A program made the translations under genes and the position numbers. 64,000 bases of DNA from Takakia lepidozioides (taxonomy: Eukaryota > Streptophyta > Takakiopsida > Takakiales > Takakiaceae). Location: the NCBI GenBank assembly GCA_030704615.1, contig CM060733.1:68882001-68946000 (forward strand), written 5' to 3'. Shown here one piece after another: positions 11,411-22,809 of the stretch. The notes beneath the pieces are model-generated. The model saw only the letters and a program-made list of their open reading frames with translations, was not told the DNA's origin and made no database searches. Positions within the stretch are counted from its first letter, which is position 1. The number at the start of each line of letters is the position of its first letter.

Positions 11411-11425
11411 CTTGGAGGGTTCTTG

Positions 11426-14400
11426 TAGCTATTGATCCACAGGGAATCATAGGTAATTTTGTGCTTGAAATCTGGCCCTCTTGGATGAATCTGGACTCAC
11501 ACTCTCTTTGCTCCTTCAGCTACACATGCCTCTGCACAAATCATGCATTCATCATTGCCTTGCTGCTAGTAGCTGACAATGACAGCCTAGATTTATTCTA
11601 GGAAACATCCAACTCAGCTTCTGACACTAGTTCCTATGCTGAATGCGTCTGCTAGTCTATGAAATGTAACAGGCATTCACCTTTTTGCCTCGGTTGTCCC
11701 ATCATTGACTAGGGCAGAACTTCTCCTCATATCTGTTACTTGTTTTTTGATACTTTCATGTTGTCACATTGGCAGTATCATGTCAAAGTCACTCCAAACT
11801 AGATTCACTCAACCAGCTAACTTGCAGAATTCAACATGGAAATTTAGGGCCGATTCTGATAAGAGGGAAAAACAAGGTGAAATGTGTTGAAGAAGATGCC
11901 TTCATTAGCAGTGTCTGATTTTATAAATTGTGCTGCTACTGCCAGTTGACCATCTACCCATGCAGGTTTGTTGTAGCTATAGAGTCAATCTGGAGCTTGA
12001 AGCCCGGCCCTCTTGGGTGAATCTACACCCACACTCTATCCCTGCTCCTTAAACTATCCATGCCTCTGCACAAATCATGCATATATCATTGCCTTGCTGC
12101 TAGCAGCTGATGATGACAGCCTAGATTTGTTCTTACACCCCAACCCTATTTGGAAAAACAGGCTGAAATGTGTTGAGGAAGGTGCCTTCATTAGCAACAC
12201 CTCATTCTATCAATTGTGTTGCCGCTACTGTTTCCACTTGCAACAATTGACCATCTACTCCAGTTGATTTCTTGTAGCTATTGATCCCTCAGCCTGAACC
12301 TGAACATGAATCTGGACCTCTATTGCCCGTGTACATATCATGAATACATCCCTCAGCCTTGCTGCTAGCAGCTGACAGTGACGGCGTGAAGTTCTTCCAG
12401 AAAACACCCCAACCTAGGACTTAACAGTAGTTCCAATTCTGAATTGCAATTGCTTCTCTCTGTAGACGAACAAGCACTCACCTTTTTGTCTCCATTGTCC
12501 CCCCACTAACTGGGGTCGGAAAGTGTTCATCCCAAAGCTTCTCTTCATCTTGTTATCTGTTTCTGGGTACTTTCCTGCTGCCACATCAGCAGTAACTTGT
12601 CAAAGTCACTCCAAACCACCCCACATCCACCCAACGAGCTAACTTATAGCATTCACTATGTATTCAGGGCTGGGTCTGATGAGAGGGCAAAATAGGCTGA
12701 AATAGGTCAAAGGAGAAGGTGCCCTCACCACATTGTCCTCGACCTTGTGTCATGACCCATGGAGGATTTGACTGACCATGCACCCAAGAGAACTTGTGTG
12801 TGCGAGGTGTGTGCTGCTTCCACAGGGAATTGTAGGCAATCTGGAGCTTGAAATCCGGCCCCCTTGGATGAATCTGGACCCACACTGCTCCCTGCTCCTT
12901 CAGCTATCCATGCCTCTGCACAAATCATGCATACATCCTTGCCTTGATGCTAGCAGCTGACAATAACACCCTAGAATTGCTCCAGCAAACACCCCAACCC
13001 TACTTATCACACTAGTTCCTATGCTGACTTGCGTCTGCTTCCAACAGACATTCACCTTTTTGCCTAGATTGGTCCACCATTGACTAGGGTCGGAACCGTA
13101 TTCATTCCAGAGCTTCTCCACATCTCTATTATCTGTTTTTCGATACTTTCATGTCTACCACATTGGCAGTAACATGTCAAAATCACTCCAACACCACCAT
13201 AGATCCACAAACGAGCTAACTTGTAGAATTCAACATTAAAATTTAGGGACTACTCTGATAGCAGGGGAAAACAGGGTGAAATATGTTGAAGAAGGTACCT
13301 TCATTAGCAGTGGGCCTTGTTCTATCAATTGTGCTACTGCCATTGCTGTTTCCAGTTGACCATCTACCCACTCGTAGCCGTTGTGCTATTGAAGAAGGTG
13401 CCCCCCCTTCCCCCATCATTTGATCATAGGTCTCCAAAGCCTCCATACCATGTCCCTGCTGTGCATACCCTGCAAGCATCACGTTCCATGACACCACATT
13501 TGGTTCAGCCATAGTGTTGAAAACTCCCTTCGCATCCTTAATGCACCCACATTTGGCATAGACGTCCACCAGGGGAGTGTTCAGGATGACATCTGGTACA
13601 ATTCCACCTTTGACGATATCACCATGGACCTCTTTCCCCTTTTCCAGAGGTCCCAGGCTTGCACACGCATTGCAAACATGCGCAAGCGTGATGTGGTTGG
13701 GCTTCACCCCTTTGCGCAGCATTTGCTCATAGGTCGCCAAAGCATTCCTACCACACCCATGCTTGGTAAATCCTGCCAACATTATATTCCACATGATCAA
13801 AGATCGCTGAGGCATTCTGTAGAAATCTTGGCGAGCATCCATGATGCTCCCACATGGATGCTCCCACACTTAACATACATGTTGACAAGGGTGTTGAGTA
13901 GAAAAAACATTTGGCATGAATCCACTTTGGATAATGTGAGTGTGCACCTAATTCCAGCTTCCAGACCTAGAGCCTTTGTCAGTCTACCTGCCTCACAAAG
14001 CATCTTCACATGCCCTGCAGAAAATGCATTGTGGACTCCCTCTCTTGATCCTCTTTCAGAAGCTGCGGTCATGGTTGAGGACGTGCCTGATTTTTTCAAC
14101 TGTGCCGCTGCAGCTGTTGCCTTTAGTTGACCATCTACCCATTTAGGTTTCTTGTAGCTATTGATCCACATGGAATCACAGGTAATCTGGAGCTTGAAGT
14201 CCGGCCCTCTTGGATGAATCTGGACCCACACTCTATCCCTTCTCCTTCAGCTATCCATGCCTCTGCACAAATCATGCATTCATCTTTGCCCTTGCTGCTA
14301 GCAGCTGACAACCTAGGAAACACCCAATCACACTAGTTCCTATGCTCAATTGCGTCTGCTACTCTCTGTCATCTAATAGGCATTCAACTTTTTGCCTCGG

Positions 14401-15000
14401 TTGTTCTACCATTCACTAGGGTCAACAAAGTATTCATTCCACACCTTCTCCTCATCTCTGTTATCTGTTTTGGATACTTTCCTGCTGCCACATCGGCAGT
14501 TACTTGTCATAGTAATTCCAAACCACCACAGATCCACCCAACGAGCCAACTTACAGAATTCAATATGCATCTCAAGGCCGAGTCTGATGCGAGGGCAAAA
14601 CAGGCTGAAATAGGTCAAAGAAGAAGGTGCCCTCACCACATTGTCCTTGACAATTCAATATGTAAATTCAGGGCCGAGTCTGATGAGAGGGAAAAACAGG
14701 CTGAAATAGGTCGAAGAAGAAAGGTGCCCTCACCACATTCTCCAAGGCCTCCATACCACGCCCCTGTTGTGCACACCCTGCAAGCATCGTGTTCGCATTC
14801 TGTTGAACACTTGGTGAGCATCCATGATGCCCCGCACATAACATACATGTTGACAAGGATGTTGAGTAGAAAAATATATGGCGTGAACTTGGATAATGTG
14901 AGTGTGCACCTGTTTTCTAGCTTCAAGGCCTTTCATCTTGATGCACTTATGCAAGAGACAGACATACGTATCTGAATCTGCTGAAATGCCTCCTTGGTTT
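11426..15000. repeat. degenerate repeats interleaved with PPR relics
   Basis: Two blocks recur. Block Y (about 160 bp, beginning TTGTAGCTATTGATCC and ending near TGCTAGCAGCTGAC) occurs at about 11427-11600, 11970-12130, 12270-12400, 12820-12985 and 14150-14310, and again at 31675-31820 beyond copy 1. Block X (about 190 bp, with TTGCCTCGGTTGTCC, TTATCTGTTTTT and CAAAGTCACTCCAAAC) occurs at about 11670-11850, 12465-12665, 13040-13235 and 14375-14570. The order is similar each time, so a composite unit of about 600 bp was probably amplified and then decayed. They do not look coding. Confidence 0.7.
13395..14070 (-). pseudogene. PPR protein fragment
   Basis: The minus-strand frame shows successive plant PLS-type pentatricopeptide repeats: VHGDIVKGGIVPDVILN, YAKCGCIKDAKGVF, NVVSWNVMLAGYAQQG, then ALETYDQMMGEG. 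PPR proteins bind organellar RNA for editing, splicing or stability. Only about four repeats are left. The frame shifts near 13870, there is no E or DYW tail, and non-PPR repeat sequence replaces both ends. Confidence 0.8.
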
Positions 15001-15800
15001 AAAGTCAGTAGAGCCTCTTTCAGCTCACAAAGCATATTCACATGCCCATAAGTGCCAGAAGAGGCATTGTGGACTCCTCTCTTGATCCTCTTCCAGAAGC
15101 TGTGGTCATGGTTGAGGTGCCTGACTTTATCAACTGTGCCGCTGCAGCTGCTGCCTTTGGCGATGCAACCATGCACCTCTTTGCATCTGGTAATCTGACA
15201 GGCATTCACCTTGGTACAAGTCCAGCTCTGAAGATGTCGCCATGTGGACCTCTTTCCCCTTTTCCAAAGCTGCCAGGGCAGTGTTCAGATTGACATTTGG
15301 TACAATTCCAGCTTTGATGATATCCCCATGCACCTCTTTGCCCTTCTCAAGGCTGGCTGCTAGGCTTGCACAAGCATTGCGAATGCACACAAACGTGATG
15401 TGCTTCCCCCATCATTTGCTCATAGGTCTCCAAAGCCTCCATTCCACATCCCTGTTGTGCATACCCTGCAAGCACATCATATCGCACTCCACGACACCAC
15501 ATATCGTTCAGCCATAGTGTCGAACACTCCCTTTGCATCCTAGATGCACCCACCACATTTTGCAAACATGTCCACCATGGTATTGTTCAGAATGTCATCT
15601 GGTACAATTCGAGCTCTAAAGATGTCGCCATGCACCTCTTTCCCCATTTCCAAAGCTGCCAAGGCAGTGTTCAGATTGACATTTGGCACAATTCTAGCTT
15701 TGATGATATCCGCATGCACCTCTTGCCCTTCTCCAGGGCTGCCAGGCTTGCACGCACATTGCAAATGTACACAAACATGATGTGCTTCCCCCATCATTTG
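14745..15800 (-). pseudogene. PPR fragments, several broken pieces
   Basis: PPR-like segments appear on the minus strand in changing frames: SDTYVCLLHKCIKMKGLEA and QVHTHII (about 14890-14980), MDAHQVFNRM (about 14800), then GKEVHGDIIKAGIVPNVNLN in two near copies (about 15250-15340 and 15640-15720). The GKEVHGDI unit is repeated with small indels, so this is a decayed array rather than one gene. Confidence 0.75.
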
Positions 15801-16204
15801 ATTTTTTTGCTAGTGCTATGTAAGAATATTCTATGGTTTTGAAATATTGGCATGTGGTTTTTGGAATCTTTTCCAATGTAGCTCTTTTGGTATTCCGTAG
15901 CTGCCCTCGGTATACAAAGGCAGACAATGTGCAGGTTCCGGTGTAGGCTAGCCATACAGTTGTGGGTGGGCACATGACATGGGCTGATGAAAAGAGGGGT
16001 GGCACCAAACTTGCGTAATTAGGGCTTTCAGCCCTACAATTTCTCCCTACTCTAGCCCTTGTACCTAGCAGGTTTCGAGACCCTTTCGCCACCCGCCACA
16101 GGTCATTTACGGGTGAAGCGGGACTGTAGACCTTGCCATTATGGGCATAACCCTTTTAAATGTAGTTTGGGCTGGAAAGTACCGCATAGGGCCTCAATAA
16201 AAGC
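15801..16204. other. no gene recognised between PPR relics
   Basis: Nothing supported. A short stretch around 16060-16130 has a GGTTTCGAGACC word similar to a Pol III B box, but no tRNA fold or A box could be placed. Confidence 0.4.
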
Positions 16205-17106
16205 TGGAATAGATGTCATTCTGAACACTGCCCTAACCTAGACATGTATGCCAAATGTGGATGCATTGAGGATGCAAAGGGAGTTTTTGATTCTATGGCT
16301 GAACGAGATGTGGTGTTGTGGAGTGCGATGCTGGCAGGGTATGCACAACAGGGACGTGGGATAGAGGCTTTGGAGACCTATGATCAAATGATGGGGGAGG
16401 GGGTGAAGCCCGGCAACTTTGTGTGCATTTGCAATGCTTGTGCAAGATTGGCAGCCCTAGACAAGGGCAAAGAGGTGCATGGGGATATCATCAAAGCTGG
16501 AATTGTACCAAATGTCATTCTGAACACTGCCCTGGCAGCTCTGGAAAAGGGGAAAGAGGTCCATGGCGACATCTTCAGAGCTGGAATTGTACCAAACGTC
16601 ATTCTGAACCATACCCTGGTGGACATGTATGCGAAATGCGGGTGCATCGAGCCTGGACAAGGGCAAAGAGGTGCATGGGGCATCATCAAAGCTGGAATTG
16701 TACCAAACGTCATTATGAACATTGCCCTGGCAGCTCTGGAAAAGGGGAAAGAGGTCCATGGCGACATCTTCAGAGCTGGAATTGTACCAAATGTCATTCT
16801 GAACCATACCCTGGTGGACATGTATGCAAAATGTGGGTGCATCTAGGATGCAAAGGGAGACGTTCGACACTATGGCTGAACGAGATGTGGTGTCATGGAG
16901 TGCGATGTTTGCAGGGTATGCACGGCAGGGACGTGGGATGGAGGCTTTGGAGAGCTATGAGCAAAGGATGGGGGAAGCACATCATGTTTGTGTCATGCAT
17001 TTGCAATGCTTGTGCAAGCTTGGCAGCCCTGGAGAAGGGCAATAGGTGCATGGGGATATCATCAAAGTTGGAATTGTGCCAAATGTCAATCTGAACACTG
17101 CCCTGA
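16205..17106 (+). pseudogene. PPR array interrupted by giant element copy 1
   Basis: The plus-strand frame carries PPR motifs: YAKCGCIEDAKGVFDSM, AMLAGYAQQGRG and VHGDIIKAGIVPNVILN. The GKEVHGDI/F unit is tandemly duplicated (about 16465-16640 and 16660-16840) with loss of the intervening helix pairs. A stop interrupts it at 16844, and PPR similarity continues in another frame to 17106, where copy 1 begins. The same PPR repeat resumes at 30796 after the element, sharing the 9-bp CTGCCCTGA. Confidence 0.85.
17098..17106. repeat. target-site duplication of copy 1, left
   Basis: CTGCCCTGA here is identical to 30796-30804, directly flanking the two ends of the element. Nine base pairs is the usual duplication length for Mutator-like elements. 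Removing the element and one copy of the 9-mer rejoins a PPR repeat. Confidence 0.95.
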
Positions 17107-17164
17107 GGGGGTTGCTATTCCATGAGCTCATGAGCGGTGAGCTCATGAGCTCATGAGCGGGCAT
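17107..17164. repeat. terminal inverted repeat of copy 1, left
   Basis: It starts GGGGGTTGCTATTCCATGAG and continues as tandem CTCATGAG words up to GAGCGGGCAT. The matching end at 30729-30795, read inwards, has GAGGTTTACTATTTCATGAG and the same CATGAG words. The CATGAG tract is about 14 bp longer here than in copy 2. Further CTCATG words continue inward to about 17335. Confidence 0.9.
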
Positions 17165-17359
17165 GGCTAACCCATGAGCCGCAAAGTAACACACTTCGAA
17201 TTTCGGCAGATTTTTTTCGGGCCAAAAACTATAAAATAATCAAAAATCGAAGATTTCCGCGCTCATGCTGGAAGTACTCCGCTCATGAGTACTAGTGTAC
17301 GCTCATGACTTGGAGCCCAGGCTCATGGACCGCCAGGCCAGGTCATAGAATAACAGAAT

Positions 17360-17850
17360 TCTGGGCAATAACGGCACCGAAATTATCCCAGAGGCAGAGA
17401 CGCAAGCGGAATTAGGATCCGGGTTTGCAGACTCCGAAAACGCAATGGCGACCTATAACCGTGGATAGTACTATTGCAGAAGTGCAGGATGGTTGGTTAT
17501 AACGAGGCCGTAATTGGGAACAGGAAAAGAAATAGCGCGCTGAAGGCTCGGGAGTGAAGCCAACAACGGTGAAAGTAATTGGGCTCTGCCAACCAAATAC
17601 CCGGCTGCATCCTCCGGAATGCAGGCGATAACGGCGCCAAAATGGGCCCCGGAAACCAAATACTCGGCTGAAGCCACCGGAGAGCAGCCGATAACGGCGC
17701 CGAAATTGGGTCCGGAAACCAAATACCCGGCTGAAGGCTGGGGATTGCAACCAATAACGGCGCCGAAATTGACCTGCGGAAACAAAATTCTCGGCTGAAG
17801 CTTCCGCACTCCATGTAATAACGGCGCCGAAATTGGGCGTCGGAGAGCAA
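17360..17850. repeat. subterminal cluster of AACGGCGCC sites
   Basis: At least five copies of TAACGGCGCCGAAATT or close variants lie here, spaced 60-130 bp, between the left end and the 183-aa gene. They share the GGCGCC core of the central array but have AAC in place of TTTC on one side, so each is a half-palindrome. The mirrored cluster in copy 2 is at 46150-46625. They may be transposase-binding or promoter sites. Confidence 0.8.
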
Positions 17851-17955
17851 ATACCCGCCTTACGGTGAGGGAGGCCTTGCTCTCATTTTGCTCTTCACTC
17901 TTCTCTGTTGTGCCCATGTCCTCCCTGCTTTGAGTTCGTGTTGTGTCGTGAGGCC

Positions 17956-18507
17956 ATGTCGTGCCCGAATCACATCTATCGACGCCAGACGGGAGTCATT
18001 TTCCCGAAAGCAGACGACATCATTGTCTTCCTGGATGTTTACAGGGAAGATCCTCGACTTGTCCAGCTGAGAGCAATGGAGTTTCTTCCAGGATTGCACG
18101 ACTCTCCTGGACCCCGGCTGGGGAGCAGGTGGTTCCTACGCATCATGGACCTGGACTTTCCGCATGTGTGGGAGCCGAACAGATCACGCACAGCGTTGCT
18201 GTATCGCTGGAATTGTTGCGAGTGGACGTATGATGAGTGCATAGGTGAAAACTTTACGCGTGGACGGACTGGCTCGGAAAGTGGGGACATTCTCTTCAGT
18301 TATGAGGATGAGGAGGAGGGGAACACAGGGCCCACTGTGAAAATGTCCTTCTACCAAGGGGGCGCTATCGATAAACACGACATCCTCGTTAGTTTCAACC
18401 GGGCGACAGAAACCACTGACATTTTGTTCAAATATAGGCACCCGGTCACTCAGGAGGTCCTTGAGAGGCCAGTTCGAGTTCCTTCTTCTTGGGCGAGGGG
18501 ACCATAG
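17956..18507 (+). CDS. 183-aa element protein of unknown function, copy 1
   Basis: I do not recognise the family. The ATG at 17956 is the first in this frame. The product is intact and differs from the copy 2 protein at only three positions in 183, each readable as a simple substitution, which suggests it is still under constraint. It begins MSCPNHIYRRQ, has a predicted strand-rich middle with several Trp and Cys (YRWNCCEW), an acidic patch (SYEDEEEG), and a C-terminal part rich in Asp, Ile and Phe. No signal peptide, membrane segment or known catalytic motif is visible. It is convergent with the transposase. It could be an accessory transposition or DNA-binding protein. Confidence 0.65.
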   Translation: MSCPNHIYRRQTGVIFPKADDIIVFLDVYREDPRLVQLRAMEFLPGLHDSPGPRLGSRWFLRIMDLDFPHVWEPNRSRTALLYRWNCCEWTYDECIGENFTRGRTGSESGDILFSYEDEEEGNTGPTVKMSFYQGGAIDKHDILVSFNRATETTDILFKYRHPVTQEVLERPVRVPSSWARGP

Positions 18508-18963
18508 GTCTTGCATGCTAGAGTAGACATGTTTCAACTTGCTGACACTCATGGCACATACATTTTCATTCAGAAATCAAGCAGCTTCCCTGTGCCATAT
18601 GGGGAATATACAGGCTTCGATAATCTTCTGTTAATGTTATTTGCAATTCACTGCCAGTATGCTGGGACGTGTCCTTTGTCGTATGGATTGCTGTTTGCAC
18701 AAGGTGCAGTATGCAAATGCTGGAATGTGCAGTAGGACCCTTCCCACTGGGACACAGAACTAGCAATCTTGTAAAGGCATCACATTTGCAGAACAGTAAC
18801 AATGTATTTGTAGCAAATTGGAGTCTTCTCATAAAGGTGGACGAAATTCACATGTAGCCATGGCGATGCGGCACCACCAAGTGTATAATTCCTCACAAAA
18901 AAATAGGGTGCAAGAAGATGAATGTAATATAATTGCCACTAACTCCTTCCCGAATGTGGAATG
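18508..18963. other. spacer between convergent element genes, copy 1
   Basis: This holds the 3' ends of the 183-aa gene and the transposase. It is about 226 bp shorter than the same spacer in copy 2 (44802-45483). The junction at GTGGACGAAATTCAC shows short AAA homology to both breakpoints, so a deletion in copy 1 is the simpler reading. Confidence 0.7.
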
Positions 18964-21900
18964 TCAAGCAGTCCGACCAGTATCCTGCCGTAGGGCCTTG
19001 TGCAGCTCGTTGAAACTCAGTGTTGGAGCATGGATGAAGACGTCCACTGCGGATATGCAACTCATGCGCTTCATAAAAATGTAATAAAGGTGTTTGCAGG
19101 GGACGTATGCTGCATTCCTCGATTCCATAACAAGGAAGTCCTCACAGTTACAAGCTGGGTACTGTGAAACCGTGATTGCATACACGACACTGCGCGCAGC
19201 AGACCCGGCTGTTGACAACTGAAATATGCGCCCCATCCCGGGGTGAGGAACATCCCTGCAACCTTGCACTATGCAGGGCATTGCAAGAGCGTTGGCCATC
19301 CTGGTGTCGTTCGCCTTTGTTGGTGGCCGCCGTCTTTTCAGTTTACCCCACCGATGGGTGGGCCAAGCTGCGGGGTCACCCACCGGTATGCGGGGCGAAG
19401 AGCTTCTCGTGGGAGGAGGATGACGATTGGGAATTGGATTTCGTGGAACGTCTGTCCTCTCCACCAGTCGAAACCCTGCACTTCCTAGAGCGTCTGCCTC
19501 CTCCAGGGTAAGATCTGTACCACTTGCCACAGGCCAGACTGCCGGTGGTTCAGGCATGCCTTGTACACCATACTTGGGCTTGCCGAACACACACGACATG
19601 ATGTCGTGCCTGCAGAACCAAAACTCCTTCAGTGTGGCCTCCACAAACTTTGCGCACACAAATCTCCCTGTGAAGCAAGGGGCAGGCACACCGCCCTGCG
19701 GGCTCCTCCGAATCATCTCATTGCATCTCTGGTTGGTGTCGACACGAACAGCACAACATTTGCCACGAAATGTCGGACGGGTCCGTGCAATTCTCCACTG
19801 CGAGGCCGACACATCTCGCTCCACGATTGGAATGTTGTATTGGGTAACGAAAACAGGAGCAGAATGCCCATCCTCGGCATGTTGTCCCGAGTCTGGCAGC
19901 GATTCCATGGATGCTGCAGGAGAGGGGGTACGAGTCCTGCTTCGTGGAGGCGTGGGACGCAACATCGTTGCGCCCCGAGGTTGAGTGCGGATGTTCATAT
20001 CTGATCTCCATGAATCCCCATCCCCTCCGGGCATGTCCTCAATTCTTCTCTTCACCGGCCGGCTGCGGACATCGCCCTCCAGGCAGTTCCCCCGACTGTG
20101 TAACGGCGTTGACCTTATAGTTTCCCGCAATGCAGCAGTCCATTTTTTGGGATCGGTCGAACGATGCGCCGCCCTCATCAGCATCTCCTGCCTGTCTGGT
20201 CCGATACCCCATTGCTTTCCTCCCAGAAACTGGTAGTAATGAGATTGTTGCATGATGGCCCTCACAATATCTTCTGTTGTTGCTGTCAACATGTCAACGA
20301 GATGTGCTGCAGAGGAAGCACGCCAGGAAGAGTGCACCGATTCGGCCATGTTCGTCGTCGGCATATCCGTGTCATCCTCCAAGCTCATGTCCTGTTGAAG
20401 GAAATTAGATATGTCACTGATTGTGGAGAATGTCCAAGCACAAAACAGAACAATTGTCAAGTACAGAAATGTGTTACCTGTCTCATGTAGTCTCCAAACT
20501 GGCGGAATCTATAATGCCACCACGCAAGCCACGTTTGCAGTTCTGGCTGATCTTTCACATCCACTGCCCCTGAAGACACCCACCAGGCGCGTATGGTTGC
20601 AAACTCGGTCTCCGCCTCGTCGATGGAATTCGCATTTTTCCACGCTAGGCACATACTGATATGATCCTGCCGGTGGCGTGACGCCACGAACCTTTTCGTG
20701 TTTTGCGTCAAACTCTGCATGAAGTGGAACCCGCAAGATCTCTCCTTTCCTTCCATTGGAGTCTTTGGGTCGTCCCCATATACCCTCCTAACTGCAGCCC
20801 AGTTTGCCTGGGCATTGTCAGCCATGAAGCCCCTAAAATCGGGAGGGGGCAACTTGGCTCTCGCCATTTGCTCATTAATGCCGCGCCACATATGCAACTC
20901 CGAATCTGTGTCTTCTCCCTTCATTTCGCAGATAGCAATGGTCATCAACTTTCTGCAATGTGGGTCGTATACATGTGCCCCCATTGTCACCCAATCGTGG
21001 TTGGTAATTCGCCGGATGTGGTCAAACATGACCCAACAATTTGAGAGGTCTCCACTGGTCATCCGCTTCACCAAATCGACGCCGCTCCCCGGTCCGCACG
21101 TTGACATCTTAAATATGAAGCACCTGTCCATCTCCGAGCCTTGACCAGGAAAGAAGCTGCCTTGGATGAAGTCGTAGCCGCATGTGCGTTTCACTTCCAA
21201 GATGGAGTGCATGTCTGATCCTCTTCCGATTCGTTTCTTGCAGCTGACAATGTGGTTCCTGACATTGGGGCTGCACACATGGGAGACAGCTTCCAGCAGG
21301 TCCTTCATGTCCCCCTCGCCCAGCTTCTCTCTTGTGCTTCCGTCCTCCGACATTATTCTGCCAATTGCAATCCTATGTGCCGATGCGAGCTGTATCTGCT
21401 TTGGTTTTGCACCCGGCCTCAACCTCACCTCCTCCTTGATAATATCCTGGGCTTGTTGAAAAGCGACTCTGCAATTGCCTCTGGCGAGGGGGTGCTCATG
21501 CTTTCCGATGTGAATGCATGCTCTGGTGCACGCTGGGCCGACGGTCCCGACGTAGTACTGCTTGGCGTTGCACACTGCCATGCACGTAGGGGCTGCGTTG
21601 CAATGGGCACACTTGAACGTCCCTGCAGGAACTCTACCTTGAGGCCAAAATGGGGTCGACGAATTGCCAATCCAGTCAGTCTCATTCCTGGTGCCTTTGC
21701 TAGTGTAATGGTAACATGTGCTCGAGAAACATTTAAGATGCCCAGCACACAATACATATCTCACTCGAACTCCATCACCCAGGTTGGACGATGAAGTTTT
21801 GGTGACACACCAAGGGTGGCCGTCATGTTTCCTGTTCATTCCTGCGAGCATGCCGTCTGGGCCTGCGCCTGCCGGCACTGGAGGGAACTCGTAGATAGCA

Positions 21901-22562
21901 TTCCCATCCACAACATCAGGCAAAAATTCCACAGAATGGATTGGAGTTTTGTCGTAATCAAGCCTAAGAAGGTCACTGGAGCGGGAACCCGTTGTCTTCA
22001 TCCTCCGCAATATGTCGATTACTGAGCGGACGGAAGTTGAGTCGGACGGTGTATGCTGAACACTCCTAGTGACGGACGACTTCGAAACATACGATGGAAG
22101 GACCATACAGTCTTCATCGTCACTGGATAAGTCCTGGACGACTGTTTCCCTGTTTTCCTGGATTTCCCTTTTCACATGTTTGGGCTTCTCTGCTTGTGAA
22201 GAGGTGCCCACATCCTTCACATCTTGCACCCCAGACCCTCTTGTGGAAGGAGGATCAACCAAGTTCCAGCGTGGGAACTCTTTAGGCACGATTTCACCAA
22301 TGGCACTGTACCGGATGGATTCAGAAGCTGGGAGCCGCCACTCTTTGCCTTTTCCGAAATCTGCATGCAGAATGACGGCACTTTCCAGAAAATTTCCATA
22401 AGCATCCTTCGTCTCCTCTTCCAAAAACACCGTTCCAGGGCGGAGCCCGAACTTCACACACAAGTACTGCTCAGTGACAATCGCAAATCCTTGGTCGCAG
22501 GGTATTTTAGCTTTCAGAGAATCAGGATGGAAGTACACGTTGACCCAAACACGGGAGTCCAT
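18964..22562 (-). CDS. Mutator-like (MULE) transposase with SWIM finger, intact
   Basis: It should cut and move the element. Exon 1 is 20478-22562 and exon 2 is 18964-20391; the 86-bp GT-AG intron (20392-20477) keeps phase, giving 1170 aa. The start is placed at the ATG at 22562. An in-frame ATG at 22670 would add 36 residues, but it is CTG in copy 2 and an acceptor-like TTGCAG lies between. Domains in order: an N-terminal strand-rich domain with an acidic SUMO-interaction-like patch; a Cys/His-rich zinc-ribbon-like region (about 268-357) ending IHIGKHEHP, typical of MULE proteins; an RNase H-like core with candidate residues D514, D582, the C610-x2-H613 motif and E712 (in TNMAES); and a SWIM finger C1109-x-C1111-x15-C1127-x-H1129. 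The frame is unbroken here, unlike in copy 2. It diverges from the methyltransferase-like gene across the palindrome array. Confidence 0.88.
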
Positions 22563-22809
22563 TTTGAAGACGGGACCTCTCGGTACGCTCCGCAGCGAAG
22601 TCCTGCAATGAGAAGAGTGTGTCCTACCTAATAACACAAATGATTTTCTGGAGGATTCCGTATCCAACATGATGGGTGATCAGTGCACGTAAAGATGAAG
22701 GTGTGTAACGTACGTTAAAAAAACGGACGAAAACAGCAAGTTCACATCGGATATTTGGTGCCTGAATTGTAATGTACAACCACTTGGGGTACAATAAATC
22801 AGGCCTTCC

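Noticed and set aside
16060-16130. tRNA or SINE suggested by a GGTTTCGAGACC B-box-like word
   Set aside because: The word has an extra base, and no A box or cloverleaf could be placed.
21252-21794. Plus-strand open frames of 100-180 codons opposite the transposase (also 19427-19984)
   Set aside because: They lie antisense to a gene with clear domains and have no motif of their own.
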